64,000 nt of DNA from positions 32,659-96,658 of the forward strand of contig NZ_JAELVH010000017.1 of NCBI RefSeq assembly GCF_019399235.1, written 5' to 3'. The notes under the pieces were generated by a model, which worked only from the letters and a program-made list of their open reading frames with translations, was not told the DNA's origin and did not search any database. The stretch's first letter is position 1. Each line of letters starts with the position of its first letter. The DNA is from Streptomyces poriferorum. GTDB taxonomy: Bacteria > Actinomycetota > Actinomycetes > Streptomycetales > Streptomycetaceae. The translations under genes and the position numbers were made by a program. Shown here one piece after another: positions 52,057 through 62,937 of the stretch.

Positions 52057-54990
52057 TCAGCCTCCGCTGTCGGCACTCGCCGACGCCGCAGGCTTCTTCG
52101 GTTCATCCGTCGAGCTCGCGCTGCCGGACTTGGGCTGGGCGGCAGCTGCCCGCTCCAGCGCGTCCTGCAGATCCTCCTGGGCCTTGCCGTAGGCGGTCCA
52201 GTCCTGCTCCTTCAGGGCCGTCTCACCTGCCGTGTAGGCCTTCTGCGCATCGGCGATCGCCTTCTTCAGCGCGGCGTCACCGGTGGCCGGCGGCTCCGTG
52301 GTGTCACCCGGTGGCTCGGTCGTATCGGCCGGTGGCTCGGTCGTATCGGAGCCGTCCACCCCGAAGACCGCGTTGAGCGCCTCGCCGAGGCTGTTCTCGA
52401 AGACGATCTTCGATCCGTACGAGGCCGCGACCTTGCGCAGCAGCGGGTAGTTCTGCGTGCCACCGCGCGTGTACACCGGCTCGATGTAGAGGAAGCCCCC
52501 TTCGAGCGGCACCGTGAGCAGGTTGCCGTACTCGATGTCGGAGTCGGTGCCCTTGAGGTTTCTCACGAACTCGGCGACGTCGTCGTTGCCGTTGAGCTCA
52601 CTCTGTACCTGGCCCGGGCCCTTCACCGTGGTGGTGACTCTCAGCAGCCTTATCGTGCCGTAGTCCTTGCTGGCCGCGTCGGCGTCCACCGCCATGAACG
52701 CCCCGAGGTCGGGTCGTCCCTTGGGCGTGAACGTCGTCGTCAGCGAGAACTTCTGAGCCGTCTGATCCGGCATCTTTATGCTCAGGTAGTACGGCGGGAC
52801 GGCACCGGACTCCTTGTTGGTCGGATCATCCGGGACCTGCCAGGCGTCACTGCCGCTGTAGAACTGCGCGGGGCTCGTGACGTGGTAGCGGGTGAGCAGT
52901 TCGCGCTGCACCTTGAACAGGTCCTGCGGGTAGCGCAGGTGGTCCATGAGGTCCTGCGGAATGTCCGCCTTGGACTTCACGGTTCCGGGGAAGGCCTTGC
53001 GCCAGGTCTTGAGGACCGGGTCCTCGGTGTCCCACTCGTACAGCGTGACCTTGCCGTCGTACGCGTCGACGGTGGCCTTCACCGAGTTGCGGATGTAGTT
53101 GACCTGGTTCTGCTGGGCGACGACCGCGCGCTGGTTGGTGGTCAGCGAGTCGGCCGTGGTGTCACCGAGCGTCGTGCGCGAGGCGTACGGGTAGCCGTTG
53201 GTCGTGGTGTACGCGTCGACGACCCACTGGATCTTTCCGCCGACCACGGCCGGGTAGGCGTCGCCGTCGATGGTCAGCCACGGGGCGACCGCCTCGACGC
53301 GCTCCTTCGGCGTGCGGTTGTAGAGGATCCGCGAACCCTCGCCGATGGCTCCCGAGTACAGGATCTGCGGCTCGCTGAAGGCCACCGCGTACGCGGCGCG
53401 GTTGAAGGCGTTGGAGAGGCTGACGCCGCTCTTGCCCTTGTAGCTGGTGGTCTTCTCGCCGTCGTCCTCGTAGTCGAGCTCCTTCTGGGGCCCGCCGACG
53501 ATGGAGTACTGCTCGGTCTTCTCGCCGTAGTAGATCTCCTGCTGGTACTTGCCCAGCTCTCCGGTGGTCGGCAGGCCGGACTCCGTGAAGTCGGGAGATC
53601 CCTTCGGGTTGGTACCGGTGGTGGTGCCCCGGGCGGCGATCGCGCCGTAGCCGTGGGTGTAGGTGAAGTGGTCGTTGATCCAGTTGCGCTTGGGGATGCC
53701 CTGGAGGTTGAGCTCGCGCAGACCGATGACCGTGTCCTGCTCCTTGCCGGCCTCGTCCTTGTAGCGGTCGACGTCCAGCGTCTTGGGGAACTGGTAGTAG
53801 TTCCTCTTCTGCTGGAGCTGCTGGAAGGCCGGGGAGACGACGTTGGGGTCCATCACCCGGTAACTGGCCGCGGCGTCCGCGCTCGCGCGGAGCTTCGCGT
53901 CGTCGTCCGTCGTGGACTTGCCCGCGTAGTCGGTGACCTTCGCGTCATCGATGTCGTAGGCGTCACGCGTGGCCTTGATGTTCTTCTGGATGAACGGGGC
54001 TTCCTTGGCCTGCTCGTTCGGCTGGACCTGGAACTTCTGCACGATCGCCGGGTAGAGCCCGCCGATCAGGATCGCGGAGAGGACCATCAGCCCGAACCCG
54101 ATCACCGGAAGCTGCCAGGTGCGGCGCCAGAGCGTCGCGAAGAAGAGCACGGCACAGATCGCGGCGATGCAGAACAGGATGGTCTTCGCCGGCAGATAGG
54201 CGTTCGCGTCGACGTACCGCAGGCCCGTCCAGTTGTCCGTCGCCTTGAAGTCGCTCGACTTCACGGCCAGCCCGTAACGGTCGAGCCAGTACGCCACGGC
54301 CTTCAGCGCGACGAAGATGCCGAGCAGCACCGAGAGATGACCGGTGGCCGCCCCCGTCGCCCGCGCGCCGGGGCTGGTGATGCGCAGCCCGCCGTACAGG
54401 TAATGGGTCAGTGCGGCGGCGATCAGCGAGAGCACCGTGGCCGCGAAGCCGAAGCCCAGCAGGAAGCGGTACCACGGCAGGTCGAAGGCGTAGAAGGACA
54501 CGTCCAGGTGGAACTGGGGGTCCTTCTGACCGAACGACACCCCGTTCACATACATCAGCCAGGTACGCCACTGGCCGGAGGCGGATGCTCCGGCGATCAG
54601 ACCGACGAGCGCGGTGATCGCGAGCAGCACCCACTTCTTGTACGGGGCGAGACTCATCCGGTAGCGGTCCAGGCTCTGCTGTTCCAGCGACATCGCGCTC
54701 AGCGGCGGCCGGAGCCGGTGCGCGAGCCAGATGTTCACACCGATGGCGACGGCCATCAGCAGTCCGAAGACGAGGAACAGCCCGATCTTGGTCCACAGGG
54801 TGGTGGTGAAGACGGATGAATACGCGACCGACCTGTACCAGAGCCAGTCCGTCCAGAACCCCGCGAACATGACGAACGCCATGGCGAGGACCGCCAGGAC
54901 GCCCAGTGTCATGAGCAGGGTTCGGGCGCGCCGGGACGGGCGGCCGACTCTGATCCGTGGCCCGGTCGGGCCTCCGCCGCGGTCCGGCAT
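52057..54990 (-). CDS. UPF0182 family membrane protein
   Basis: A 977-residue protein. Seven hydrophobic helices lie in the first ~330 residues, followed by a large extracellular domain with repeated conserved blocks ([42 protein letters not shown]). An Asp-Thr-Thr-Glu-Pro-Pro repeat (DTTEPP three times) links to a charged C-terminal helix. The family is conserved in actinobacteria and cyanobacteria, but its function is unknown. ATG 54990 (MPDRGGG) was chosen; a TTG at 55002 would add four residues and fits homologues I remember starting [11 protein letters not shown]. Confidence 0.88.
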   Translation of the reverse strand: MPDRGGGPTGPRIRVGRPSRRARTLLMTLGVLAVLAMAFVMFAGFWTDWLWYRSVAYSSVFTTTLWTKIGLFLVFGLLMAVAIGVNIWLAHRLRPPLSAMSLEQQSLDRYRMSLAPYKKWVLLAITALVGLIAGASASGQWRTWLMYVNGVSFGQKDPQFHLDVSFYAFDLPWYRFLLGFGFAATVLSLIAAALTHYLYGGLRITSPGARATGAATGHLSVLLGIFVALKAVAYWLDRYGLAVKSSDFKATDNWTGLRYVDANAYLPAKTILFCIAAICAVLFFATLWRRTWQLPVIGFGLMVLSAILIGGLYPAIVQKFQVQPNEQAKEAPFIQKNIKATRDAYDIDDAKVTDYAGKSTTDDDAKLRASADAAASYRVMDPNVVSPAFQQLQQKRNYYQFPKTLDVDRYKDEAGKEQDTVIGLRELNLQGIPKRNWINDHFTYTHGYGAIAARGTTTGTNPKGSPDFTESGLPTTGELGKYQQEIYYGEKTEQYSIVGGPQKELDYEDDGEKTTSYKGKSGVSLSNAFNRAAYAVAFSEPQILYSGAIGEGSRILYNRTPKERVEAVAPWLTIDGDAYPAVVGGKIQWVVDAYTTTNGYPYASRTTLGDTTADSLTTNQRAVVAQQNQVNYIRNSVKATVDAYDGKVTLYEWDTEDPVLKTWRKAFPGTVKSKADIPQDLMDHLRYPQDLFKVQRELLTRYHVTSPAQFYSGSDAWQVPDDPTNKESGAVPPYYLSIKMPDQTAQKFSLTTTFTPKGRPDLGAFMAVDADAASKDYGTIRLLRVTTTVKGPGQVQSELNGNDDVAEFVRNLKGTDSDIEYGNLLTVPLEGGFLYIEPVYTRGGTQNYPLLRKVAASYGSKIVFENSLGEALNAVFGVDGSDTTEPPADTTEPPGDTTEPPATGDAALKKAIADAQKAYTAGETALKEQDWTAYGKAQEDLQDALERAAAAQPKSGSASSTDEPKKPAASASADSGG

Positions 54991-55117
54991 CTGGAAAGCC
55001 AACGTGCGCACCTCGAAGTTCGCGGTCGTGTGGAGCGGGCCCAGCGATCGTAGAGCCCACCTATGCAACTTACTGAGGCTTTACCTAGTTCCCGTTCCGG
55101 GGGCGGAAGGAGGCAGG

Positions 55118-55684
55118 ATGTTGTCCATGCCCAACGTTTCCCCCTCAGGCCCTCCGATGGCCGCGAGCCCGCTCACCGTCGCCGTGCTCGAAATCGACGA
55201 GTACATCTCCGGTCTCGGCTGGGACCAGCCCGCCCGGCTCTTCGCCCTCGTCGACACCGCACGGCTGCGGGTCCAGGAGCCCGGACTCGCCGCTCAGCTC
55301 GGCCTCGACGACGGCTCGAAGGCCGCCGCACTCACCCCTATCGAGCAGGAGGAGCTTCCCGCAGGTACCGCACTGGACGAGTTCCTCGCCACGATCGCCT
55401 GGCCCGACGCGGTCGTCGGGTGCGCGATGACGGTCGAGCGGCTGATGCTGCCGCCGTCCGCCGAGACCTCCGTACCGGAAGGTCTCAACGATGCCCAGCT
55501 GACCAAGTGGGTCGCGAAGCACCCCGACCGGCAGGAGGTGCGGATGACCGTGGCGGTCCTGCGGGACGGCGCCCGTGAGTCGGCCGTACGCCTGCGGGAG
55601 AAGGACTCGCCGAACGACGTGCTGACCGGCGCCGGCCTGGTGCCGGGGCTGGCCGAGGCGCTGGCCGCGACCTTCGAGTCCTGA
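55118..55684 (+). CDS. PPA1309 family protein, function unknown
   Basis: A 188-residue soluble protein typical of the actinobacterial PPA1309 family: SPLTVAVLEIDEYISGLGWDQPARLFALVDTA near the start, then WPDAVVGCAMTVERLMLPP and ALRDGARESAVRLR-like segments. No catalytic motif is recognised. AAGGAGG at 55108-55114 supports ATG 55118. It is divergent from the UPF0182 gene, and the two are adjacent in many Streptomyces. Confidence 0.8.
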   Translation: MLSMPNVSPSGPPMAASPLTVAVLEIDEYISGLGWDQPARLFALVDTARLRVQEPGLAAQLGLDDGSKAAALTPIEQEELPAGTALDEFLATIAWPDAVVGCAMTVERLMLPPSAETSVPEGLNDAQLTKWVAKHPDRQEVRMTVAVLRDGARESAVRLREKDSPNDVLTGAGLVPGLAEALAATFES

Positions 55685-55714
55685 CCCGGCCGTCCCGCAC
55701 CGGTGGGGAGGCGG

Positions 55715-56803
55715 TCAGCCTGTCGAGCAACTCGGCAGTCCGGCCGCGTCCCCGGTGCGGATCTTCTCCAGCGACTTCGTGGCGTCGTCGATGTTCTTGA
55801 CCCTGACCAGCGTGAGTCCGTCCGGGGTGTCGGACGCGGCCGCCTCGCAGTTGTCGTCGGGGGTCAGGAAGTAGCGTGCGCCCGCGTCGCGTGCGCCGAC
55901 GAGCTTCATGTTGATCCCGCCGATCGGTCCGACCTTGCCCTTGTCGTCGATCGTCCCGGTGCCGGCGATGAACTTGCCGCCCGTCAGCTGCCCCGGGGTC
56001 AGCTTGTCGACGATGCCGAGGGAGAACATCAGACCGGCGCTCGGACCGCCCACGTCGGCGAGCTTGATGTCGATCTCGAACGGGAAGGTGTGGTCCGTCC
56101 CCGCCTGGATGCCGACGATCGCCCGGTTCTCCTTGGGAGCCTTCTCCGTGGTGATGGTGATCTTCTCGGTGCCCTCGGGCTCCTTGCCGGCCTTCTCGGC
56201 CGCCGCCGCGGTCTTGGCCGGGATGACCGTGAAGGTGACTTCCTGACCTGGCTTGTGCTTGGTGACGAGCTTCGCCACGTCCTCGGGCTGCTTGACCGCC
56301 GTGCCGTCGACGGCCTTGATCACGTCGCCCGCGTGCAGCTCGCCCTGTGAGGGACTGTCCTTGAGGACGGTGGAGACGACGACCCGTGAGGACACCGGGA
56401 TGCCCAGCTCGGTGAGGGCCGCGACCTTGGCGCTCTCCTGGGACTGGCTGAACTCCTCGGCGTTCTCCTGCGTCGACTGCTCCTCGGTCTTTCCGTCCGG
56501 GTAGAGCGTGTCGTGCGGGACGACCACGCTGTCGTGGCCCAGCCATCCGTAGACGGCCTCGATGAGGTTCATGTTGTAGTCGGCGCCGGTGACCCTGACC
56601 GTCGTCATGTTGAGATTGCCGGACGTCTCGTACGTCTTGTGGCCGGTGATCTGCAGAACGGGCTCCCCGCCGACCTTGCCGAGTGTGTTCACGGTCGGCC
56701 CGGGGGACATCTCCGAGTACGGCACTTTGATCAGCACGCCTGCGCAGAGCAGCGCGATCAGGATCAGGGTGGAGGCGAGCATCGTCGCGGTGCGGCGTGG
56801 CAT
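55715..56803 (-). CDS. Membrane-anchored Lon-like protease with PDZ domain (YlbL type)
   Basis: A 362-residue protein. An N-terminal transmembrane anchor (residues ~8-28) leads to an extracellular PDZ domain (SRVVVSTVLKDSPSQGELHAGDVIKAVDG) and a Lon-type proteolytic domain. The Ser-Lys dyad is Ser255 in GGPSAGLMFSLG and Lys300 in GGINMKLVGA. There is no ATPase domain, as in YlbL and SdrC-like proteins. It probably cleaves extracytoplasmic or membrane proteins. It is convergent with the PPA1309 gene, with no clear terminator between. Confidence 0.88.
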   Translation of the reverse strand: MPRRTATMLASTLILIALLCAGVLIKVPYSEMSPGPTVNTLGKVGGEPVLQITGHKTYETSGNLNMTTVRVTGADYNMNLIEAVYGWLGHDSVVVPHDTLYPDGKTEEQSTQENAEEFSQSQESAKVAALTELGIPVSSRVVVSTVLKDSPSQGELHAGDVIKAVDGTAVKQPEDVAKLVTKHKPGQEVTFTVIPAKTAAAAEKAGKEPEGTEKITITTEKAPKENRAIVGIQAGTDHTFPFEIDIKLADVGGPSAGLMFSLGIVDKLTPGQLTGGKFIAGTGTIDDKGKVGPIGGINMKLVGARDAGARYFLTPDDNCEAAASDTPDGLTLVRVKNIDDATKSLEKIRTGDAAGLPSCSTG

Positions 56804-56948
56804 GGAACGACAGTACGGGAAGGGCCTGTCAGTGCACCGTCGGGGCCGGTCCGTACGAGGGCCGCGGCCGGGCGTGGCGAGGGTGCCGGGCGGCGGATCC
56901 GGAGGCTGCCGGTCAGCGGATTGGCGACTGCGTACGACCGGTGTGGCG

Positions 56949-57137
56949 TCAGACGTTCGATATCTGCTCGACCGGCTCCGAAACGGAGTGCGAGCGCTCC
57001 ATCGCCTCACGGAACCGGGCGTAGCCGGCGAGCTCGGTGACATCGCCGGTCGTGCGATTACGGGCGGCCCAGCTTCCCCATATCGCAGCACCGAGCGCAG
57101 CAAAAAGCGGAATCAACAACCAGGCGAGTGCTGCCAT
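56949..57137 (-). CDS. Small single-pass membrane protein
   Basis: A 62-residue protein with an N-terminal hydrophobic helix (LAWLLIPLFAALGAAIWG) and a polar tail (TTGDVTELAGYARFREAM). GGGAGGTCGTC upstream of the ATG is a good ribosome-binding site. Small proteins like this sit between moaE and the protease gene in Streptomyces; the function is unknown. Confidence 0.7.
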   Translation of the reverse strand: MAALAWLLIPLFAALGAAIWGSWAARNRTTGDVTELAGYARFREAMERSHSVSEPVEQISNV

Positions 57138-57265
57138 GACGACCTCCCTGCCCCATGAGCGACCGCAACGGAACGATCAGCAGATTAACCATCCGCAGGA
57201 CCAACGCTCATGGCAGGGGTGGGGTTACGCAAATCGGGGTGGAAGCCCGCCCGGGTGGTTTGAGC

Positions 57266-57727
<462 letters not shown>

Positions 57728-57926
57728 GCAGCCATCGTGCCGTACCGCCACGGCATCGCGGAATGCGGCTTTCACCCGGCGGGGCGCCGGCGGCCTTGGA
57801 GCCTCCTACAGGCGCCGGGGCTCCAGCCACCGTCGCGCGACCCCGGACGCGGCCCGGTGCCCTTCCGGCGCCGCCCAGTCGCCGTTCTCCCGGCGCCCTT
57901 CCCGGCGAGCGGTGCCGGTCAGCGCG

Positions 57927-59162
57927 CTAGAAGCGGCGGCGGGCCTTGCGGGCACGGCGTACCAGGGCCGCGGTGCCGAGCAGCGCCACGGTCGCACCGG
58001 CGGCACCGGCCGCGGTCGCGTCCTTGCGGCCGAGCCGACGGCCGGCCACGGTGTGCCGTCCCTCGACCTCTTCGAGGAGCGCGGCGAGCACCTCCTCGTT
58101 CGTCCAGCTCGGGCGCCAGCCCGCATCGTGGAGCCTGCTCACACTCACCACCCAGGGGTGCATCGTGTACGCCAGGTCCCCCGCCGGGGACGGGGTCAGA
58201 CCGATCCGGTGCAGCCGGGCGGCGGCACCGAGCGCGACAGCCGAGGGAAGCTCCATCCGGCGGACTCCGCTGAGCTCCTCGACCTCCGCCTGCTCGAGCC
58301 AGCCGTCGCAGCCGACCGCGAACTCTCCGTCGATCTTCTCCAGCGCGGCGTACTCCAGTGCCGTGACCAGGTCGTCGACATGGCAGAACTGCCAGGTGGG
58401 GCGCGACCCGGCGACGACCAGGAGGCGCGGCGACTCGAAGTAGCGGGTCAGGGCCGTGTCCGTACCGCCGACGAGCACGGTGGGACGGACCACGGTGACC
58501 TGGAGTCCGGGGTGGGCGCGGGGCGCGCGGCGGCCGAGCCGTTCGATCTCCAGCAGGTCGCCGACGCCGGTCGCCTCGGCCGTGGCGCGCAGCTCGGCGT
58601 CCTCGGCGAGCGGGACGTCGTTGTCGGGCAGCGCGCCGTAGACCATCGCCGAGGTGCACAGCACGACCCGGTGGACGCCGACGGCCGCGGCCGCGGTCAG
58701 CACGGTCTGGGTGCCGCGCACGTTGTACGCGGTACGGGCGGCGGGATCGGTCTCCAGGTCGAGATCGAGCGCCAGGTGCACCACCACGTCGGCGCCGCGC
58801 AGCTTCTCCGCGATCGCCGGGTCGCGCACGTCGAGGACGTGCCACGTCGCCTCGGACACCTCGCCGCGGCGTTCGTCGATGGCGATGACCTGCTTGATCT
58901 CCTCGGAGGCCGCCAGACGTGCGGTGAGCAGCTCACCGACACCCGTCGCGGCTCCGGTGACGGCCACGACGGGGCCGCGGCTCCTGGAGCGGCTGCGGAC
59001 GGCCTTGTTCTCGGTCTTGTCGTGGGTCTTGTCGTCCTTGTCGTGGGTCTTGTCCTCGGCCCTGATCTGGGACTTGCTCTCGGACTTGTTTTCAGGCTTG
59101 TTCTCAGGCGAAGGGTCGGCCAGGTTTCGCGCTGCGCGAACCTGCGGATCTGGGGAACTCAC
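57927..59162 (-). CDS. NAD-dependent epimerase/SDR-family protein with charged linker
   Basis: A 411-residue protein. A Lys/Glu/Asp-rich linker (residues ~15-55, repeated HDK, ENK and EDK units) precedes an extended SDR Rossmann domain with VTGAATGVGELLTARL (NAD loop), DVVVHLALDLDLE, and the active-site region STSAMVYGALPDND, where Tyr is kept but the usual YxxxK lysine is not obvious. A C-terminal hydrophobic helix (ATAAGAAGATVALLGTAALV) with RRARKARRRF may anchor it to the membrane. The substrate is unknown. GTG 59162 has GGAG 8 bp upstream. It is divergent from the DUF2342 gene. Confidence 0.82.
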   Translation of the reverse strand: MSSPDPQVRAARNLADPSPENKPENKSESKSQIRAEDKTHDKDDKTHDKTENKAVRSRSRSRGPVVAVTGAATGVGELLTARLAASEEIKQVIAIDERRGEVSEATWHVLDVRDPAIAEKLRGADVVVHLALDLDLETDPAARTAYNVRGTQTVLTAAAAVGVHRVVLCTSAMVYGALPDNDVPLAEDAELRATAEATGVGDLLEIERLGRRAPRAHPGLQVTVVRPTVLVGGTDTALTRYFESPRLLVVAGSRPTWQFCHVDDLVTALEYAALEKIDGEFAVGCDGWLEQAEVEELSGVRRMELPSAVALGAAARLHRIGLTPSPAGDLAYTMHPWVVSVSRLHDAGWRPSWTNEEVLAALLEEVEGRHTVAGRRLGRKDATAAGAAGATVALLGTAALVRRARKARRRF

Positions 59163-59352
59163 CGGGCGTCTCCAGCGGTTGTCTTCAGTACGTACCCGAA
59201 TGACGCGTACGTACCAGGTGGCGTCCATCCTGCCGCAGGCCGGGAGCAGGCGGAGCACTGAGGCCCTGAGCGGACTTGGTGTCTACGCTGGATGGTGATG
59301 TCGGGCAGTCGCCGTCGGTTCGAGCCGGCGGCCCTACGAGCCGAGGAAACCC

Positions 59353-60816
59353 GTGAGTGACACCCCATTCGGATTCGGCGTTCCGCCGGAGGAGCCGGAC
59401 GACGGCGACAAGGGCAAGAAGAACGACCCCACCGGAGGTGGGCAGGGCTCGGGCGGTCCGGCGAACCCGTTCGGCTTCGGCCCCGGCGCGGGCGGTGACA
59501 ACCCCTTCGCCGCCATGTTCGGCTCCATGAACCCGAACGACCTGGGCGCGGCCTTCCAGCAGCTCGGCCAGATGCTGAGCTACGAGGGCGGTCCCGTGAA
59601 CTGGGACATGGCGAAGCAGATCGCCCGCCAGACGGTCTCCCAGGGCACCGCCGACGGCACCAAGGACGCGAGCGTCGGCCCGTCCGAGCGTGCCGCGGTC
59701 GACGAGGCGCTGCGCCTGGCGGACCTCTGGCTGGACGGCGTGACGTCGCTGCCCTCCGGTTCCGTCTCGACCGTGGCGTGGAGCCGTGCCGAGTGGGTGG
59801 AGGCCTCCCTCCCCGCCTGGCAGAAGCTGGTCGACCCGGTGGCCGAGCGTGTCGGCCTCGCCATGGGCGATGTGCTGCCCGAGGAGATGCAGGCGATGGC
59901 GGGCCCGCTGATCGGCATGATGCGGTCGATGGGCGGTGCGATGTTCGGCCAGCAGATCGGACAGGCCGTCGGGGTGCTCGCCGGCGAGGTGGTCGGTTCC
60001 ACCGACATCGGGCTGCCGCTCGGACCGGCCGGAAAGGCCGCGCTGCTTCCGCTGAACGTCGAGCGGTTCGGCAAGGACCTGAGCGTGCCGCAGGACGAGG
60101 TTCGGCTGTACCTGGCCCTGCGCGAGTCCGCTCACCAGCGGCTCTTCGCCCATGTGCCGTGGCTGCGCTCGCATCTGTTCGGTGCGGTCGAGGGCTATGC
60201 GCGCGGTATCAAGGTCGACACCAGCAAGCTGGAGGACGTGGTCGGCCAGTTCGACCCGTCGAACCCGGAGCAGCTGCAGGACGCCCTTCAGCAGGGCATG
60301 TTCCAGCCGGAGGACACCCCGGAGCAGAAGGCCTCCCTGGCCCGCCTGGAGACGGCGCTCGCGCTCGTCGAGGGCTGGGTGGACGCCGTGGTCCACGAGG
60401 CCGCGAAGTCCCGGCTGACCTCCGCCGACGCGCTGCGCGAGACGATGCGCAGGCGCCGTGCCTCCGGCGGTCCCGCCGAGCAGACCTTCGCCACGCTCAT
60501 CGGTCTCCAGCTGCGTCCGCGCCGGCTGCGTGACGCCTCGCGGCTGTGGGCCTCGCTCACGGACGCGCGGGGGCTGGACGGCCGCGACGCGCTGTGGGAG
60601 CACCCCGACATGCTGCCCACTGCCCACGACCTGGACGATCCGGACGGATTCGTCCATCACGAGCAGCTGGACTTCTCCGAGCTGGACAAAATGCTCGGCG
60701 AGGCGGCGAACGGGCCGCAGAAGCCCGCCCCCGGCACTGACGTCGCCGACGGCGGCAGCGGGACCAAGGGCGACGGGTCCGAGGGCGACGACAGCAAGGA
60801 CGACACCGACAAGTGA
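59353..60816 (+). CDS. DUF2342 family (zinc-dependent metalloprotease-like) protein
   Basis: A 487-residue protein. A Gly/Pro/Phe-rich start (GFGVPPEEPDD, NPFGFGPGAGGDNPFAAMFG) precedes an all-helical body with VNWDMAKQIARQ and LALRESAHQRLFAHVPWL, the segment likened to an HExxH-type site in this family. The family is annotated as a putative hydrolase linked to F420-containing actinobacteria. A charged Asp/Lys tail ends the protein. The start is GTG 59353. The stop overlaps the NUDIX gene start by four bases, so the two are coupled. Confidence 0.8.
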   Translation: MSDTPFGFGVPPEEPDDGDKGKKNDPTGGGQGSGGPANPFGFGPGAGGDNPFAAMFGSMNPNDLGAAFQQLGQMLSYEGGPVNWDMAKQIARQTVSQGTADGTKDASVGPSERAAVDEALRLADLWLDGVTSLPSGSVSTVAWSRAEWVEASLPAWQKLVDPVAERVGLAMGDVLPEEMQAMAGPLIGMMRSMGGAMFGQQIGQAVGVLAGEVVGSTDIGLPLGPAGKAALLPLNVERFGKDLSVPQDEVRLYLALRESAHQRLFAHVPWLRSHLFGAVEGYARGIKVDTSKLEDVVGQFDPSNPEQLQDALQQGMFQPEDTPEQKASLARLETALALVEGWVDAVVHEAAKSRLTSADALRETMRRRRASGGPAEQTFATLIGLQLRPRRLRDASRLWASLTDARGLDGRDALWEHPDMLPTAHDLDDPDGFVHHEQLDFSELDKMLGEAANGPQKPAPGTDVADGGSGTKGDGSEGDDSKDDTDK

Positions 60817-61361
60817 GCCTGCACGACGACGCCGTCCGCGTACTGAAGGACTACGGCTCCGCGGCGGACGCCGCCCAGGAGGATCTGCGCCAGGCCTACC
60901 TGGACCACTTGGCGCTGCACCCCGACGGCATGTGGAAGGCCTGCGGGACCGGGCATCTGACGGCCAGCGCCCTGGTCGTCGACCCGGAGCGCGGCAGGGT
61001 GCTGTTCACGCTGCACCGGAAGCTGCGGATGTGGCTGCAGATGGGTGGCCACTGCGAGCCCGGCGACGCCACCGTGGCCGCCGCCGCGCTGCGTGAGGCG
61101 ACGGAGGAGTCCGGCATCGCCGGGCTGACCCTGCTGGAGGGTGGGCCGGTGGTCCTGGACCGGCATCCGATCCCCGCACCGTGCCACTGGCACCTGGACG
61201 TGCAGTACGCGGCGCTGGCGCCGTCGGGCGCGGCGGAGCGGATCAGCGAGGAGTCACTCGATCTGCGCTGGTTCCGCTACGACGAGGTCGCCGAGGTCGC
61301 CGACTCCTCGGTTGTCCGCCTGATGGAACGCACGCGCGCCGCCCTGGACGCCGGCCGGTAG
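60813..61361 (+). CDS. NUDIX hydrolase
   Basis: A 182-residue NUDIX protein. The box reads GGHCEPGD followed by AALREATEESGI; compared with the consensus, the first Glu is replaced by Asp and the spacing is one longer, a variant seen in this actinobacterial subgroup. It should hydrolyse a nucleoside diphosphate linked to another group; the substrate is unknown. The GTG at 60813 overlaps the DUF2342 stop (GTGA). An 18-bp terminator follows. Confidence 0.88.
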   Translation: MSLHDDAVRVLKDYGSAADAAQEDLRQAYLDHLALHPDGMWKACGTGHLTASALVVDPERGRVLFTLHRKLRMWLQMGGHCEPGDATVAAAALREATEESGIAGLTLLEGGPVVLDRHPIPAPCHWHLDVQYAALAPSGAAERISEESLDLRWFRYDEVAEVADSSVVRLMERTRAALDAGR

Positions 61362-61376
61362 CCGGGAGCGGACGGT

Positions 61377-61418
61377 ACGGGTAAGGGGCGGCCTCCCATG
61401 AGGCCGCCCCTTACCCGT
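61377..61418. terminator. Bidirectional terminator
   Basis: A perfect 18-bp stem (61377-61394 with 61401-61418), 6-nt loop, between the NUDIX gene and the convergent AIM24 gene. Confidence 0.87.
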
Positions 61419-61470
61419 CCATGGCACCGCGCCCGCCCCACCCCTCGTACACAAGAGCGGGCAGTACGGC

Positions 61471-62226
61471 TCAGTTCCAGGCGTTGTTCTGGTTCTGGGC
61501 GTGGGACCCCTGCTGCCCCATGCCGTACTGGGCACCCAGCCCCTGGCCGATCTGCGCACTCTGCGGCGGCAGTACCTCGCTGGGCTGTACCAGGGCGAAG
61601 CCCTGGCCGAGGAAGCTGAGCTCCCAGCCCTCGCCGGTGTTGCCGCGCCGGCGGAAGACGCCCGAGGAGTGCGTCTGGGCCTGCATCTGCACCCGCAGGG
61701 AGCTGGACCAGGCGACGATCGCGTCGGCGTCCGCGTTGACGTACTTGTCGGGCGTGACCTGCATCATCAGCGGCTGACCGGAGGTCATCAGCGCGACCTT
61801 GCCGGTGCCGGAGATGTTGAGCTGGTACTTGCCGGTGCCCGAAATGCCGTACTGACTGTCCACCGCGATGACCTCGGTGTGGAGGGACGAGTCGAGCGCC
61901 AGGACGTAGGAGCTGTCCACCGTCAGACCGTCGCGGTCGACGTCCACCACGTGGACGTACTGCGCGAGGTTGGCGAGGTAGACCGTGCCCTGCCCGGAGC
62001 AGCGCATCAGGTCGAGGCCCTCACCCGTGCCGGCGCGGGCGCGGCGCTGCCCCTGCGACTGGTACTCGCCGTCGAACTCCATCAGGCCCTGGTACGCGAC
62101 CATGGCCCCCTTACGGGCGAGGACGTCGTCGTGGCCGGTCAGCGAGACCCGCAGGAGCTGCGGGTTCTGGACCGTGTACCGCTCCTGGGACTGCTGTTCC
62201 GTGTAGCTGAAAAGCGAACTCTGCAT
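61471..62226 (-). CDS. AIM24 family protein 1
   Basis: A 251-residue beta-rich AIM24 domain: LLRVSLTGHDDVLARKGAMVAYQG, then LMRCSGQGTVYLANLAQYVHVV, and a Gly-rich core ISGTGKVALMTSG. The last ~30 residues are Gln/Gly-rich. In yeast AIM24 is mitochondrial; in actinobacteria the function is unknown. It is the last of three related genes on the strand, 19 bp after its neighbour, so the three form an operon. Confidence 0.85.
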   Translation of the reverse strand: MQSSLFSYTEQQSQERYTVQNPQLLRVSLTGHDDVLARKGAMVAYQGLMEFDGEYQSQGQRRARAGTGEGLDLMRCSGQGTVYLANLAQYVHVVDVDRDGLTVDSSYVLALDSSLHTEVIAVDSQYGISGTGKYQLNISGTGKVALMTSGQPLMMQVTPDKYVNADADAIVAWSSSLRVQMQAQTHSSGVFRRRGNTGEGWELSFLGQGFALVQPSEVLPPQSAQIGQGLGAQYGMGQQGSHAQNQNNAWN

Positions 62227-62245
62227 GGTGGGTTCTCCCTCCCCG

Positions 62246-62926
62246 TCAGTTCCGGACCCGCAGGCGGTCGGTACTGTCCTCGCTCGGCTGGACGACGACG
62301 ATCCCCTGGCCGGAGAAGGCCATCTGGAACGCCTCGCCGCTGCCCCGCCCGATGAGCGAGGAGGCCTTGAAGCTGCGCTTGCCCTTCACCTTCAGGTTCG
62401 GGGACCACGCCACGAGGGCGTCCGGGTCGACGTACGTCTCGTCCTCGCCTCGTCCGCAGTCGACGACGATCGGCGTGCCGCGCGAGGTGATCGCGACCCA
62501 GCCGGTGCCGGAGACACAGACGTTCCACAGGCCCTGGCCGGCGAACTTGGCGAGCCCCTTGACCCTTTCGACACCCCACGTGAGGTGGCTGTCGAAGGCG
62601 AGGAGGTTGGTGCCGTTGACCGAGAGGGAGTCGTTGTTGAGATTGATGACGACCACGTCGGCGCCGTAGTCGGCGAGGTAGAGCAGACCGTCTCCGGCAC
62701 ACTTCATCAGGGGCGCGCCCTCGCCGGTGATCCACTGGGAGGCCATCTGACGGACGGCGGGCGGGTTGGGCTCGTACTGGATGAAGCCCTCGTACGCCAC
62801 CATCGAGCCGGTGCGGGCGTACAGGTCCTGGCCGGTCGCCATGGCGACCTTCAGCATCGAATGGCCGTGGTTCTCCATCCGGGCCGTGACGGGGGTCGGG
62901 GCGTAGCCCGCGAGTTGCTGATTCAT
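62246..62926 (-). CDS. AIM24 family protein 2
   Basis: A 226-residue AIM24 domain protein: LKVAMATGQDLYARTGSMVAYEG, LMKCAGDGLLYLADYGADVVV, WNVCVSGTGWVAITSRG and FQMAFSGQGIVVVQPSE. It shares the domain plan with its two neighbours but is clearly diverged. ATG 62926 is 11 bp from the stop of the upstream gene, in line with one transcript. Confidence 0.85.
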   Translation of the reverse strand: MNQQLAGYAPTPVTARMENHGHSMLKVAMATGQDLYARTGSMVAYEGFIQYEPNPPAVRQMASQWITGEGAPLMKCAGDGLLYLADYGADVVVINLNNDSLSVNGTNLLAFDSHLTWGVERVKGLAKFAGQGLWNVCVSGTGWVAITSRGTPIVVDCGRGEDETYVDPDALVAWSPNLKVKGKRSFKASSLIGRGSGEAFQMAFSGQGIVVVQPSEDSTDRLRVRN

Positions 62927-62937
62927 GACGGGCTCCC

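Noticed and set aside
53963..55060. Second minus-strand frame inside the UPF0182 gene
   Set aside because: It overlaps the UPF0182 coding sequence in another frame. The UPF0182 frame has membrane helices and family blocks.
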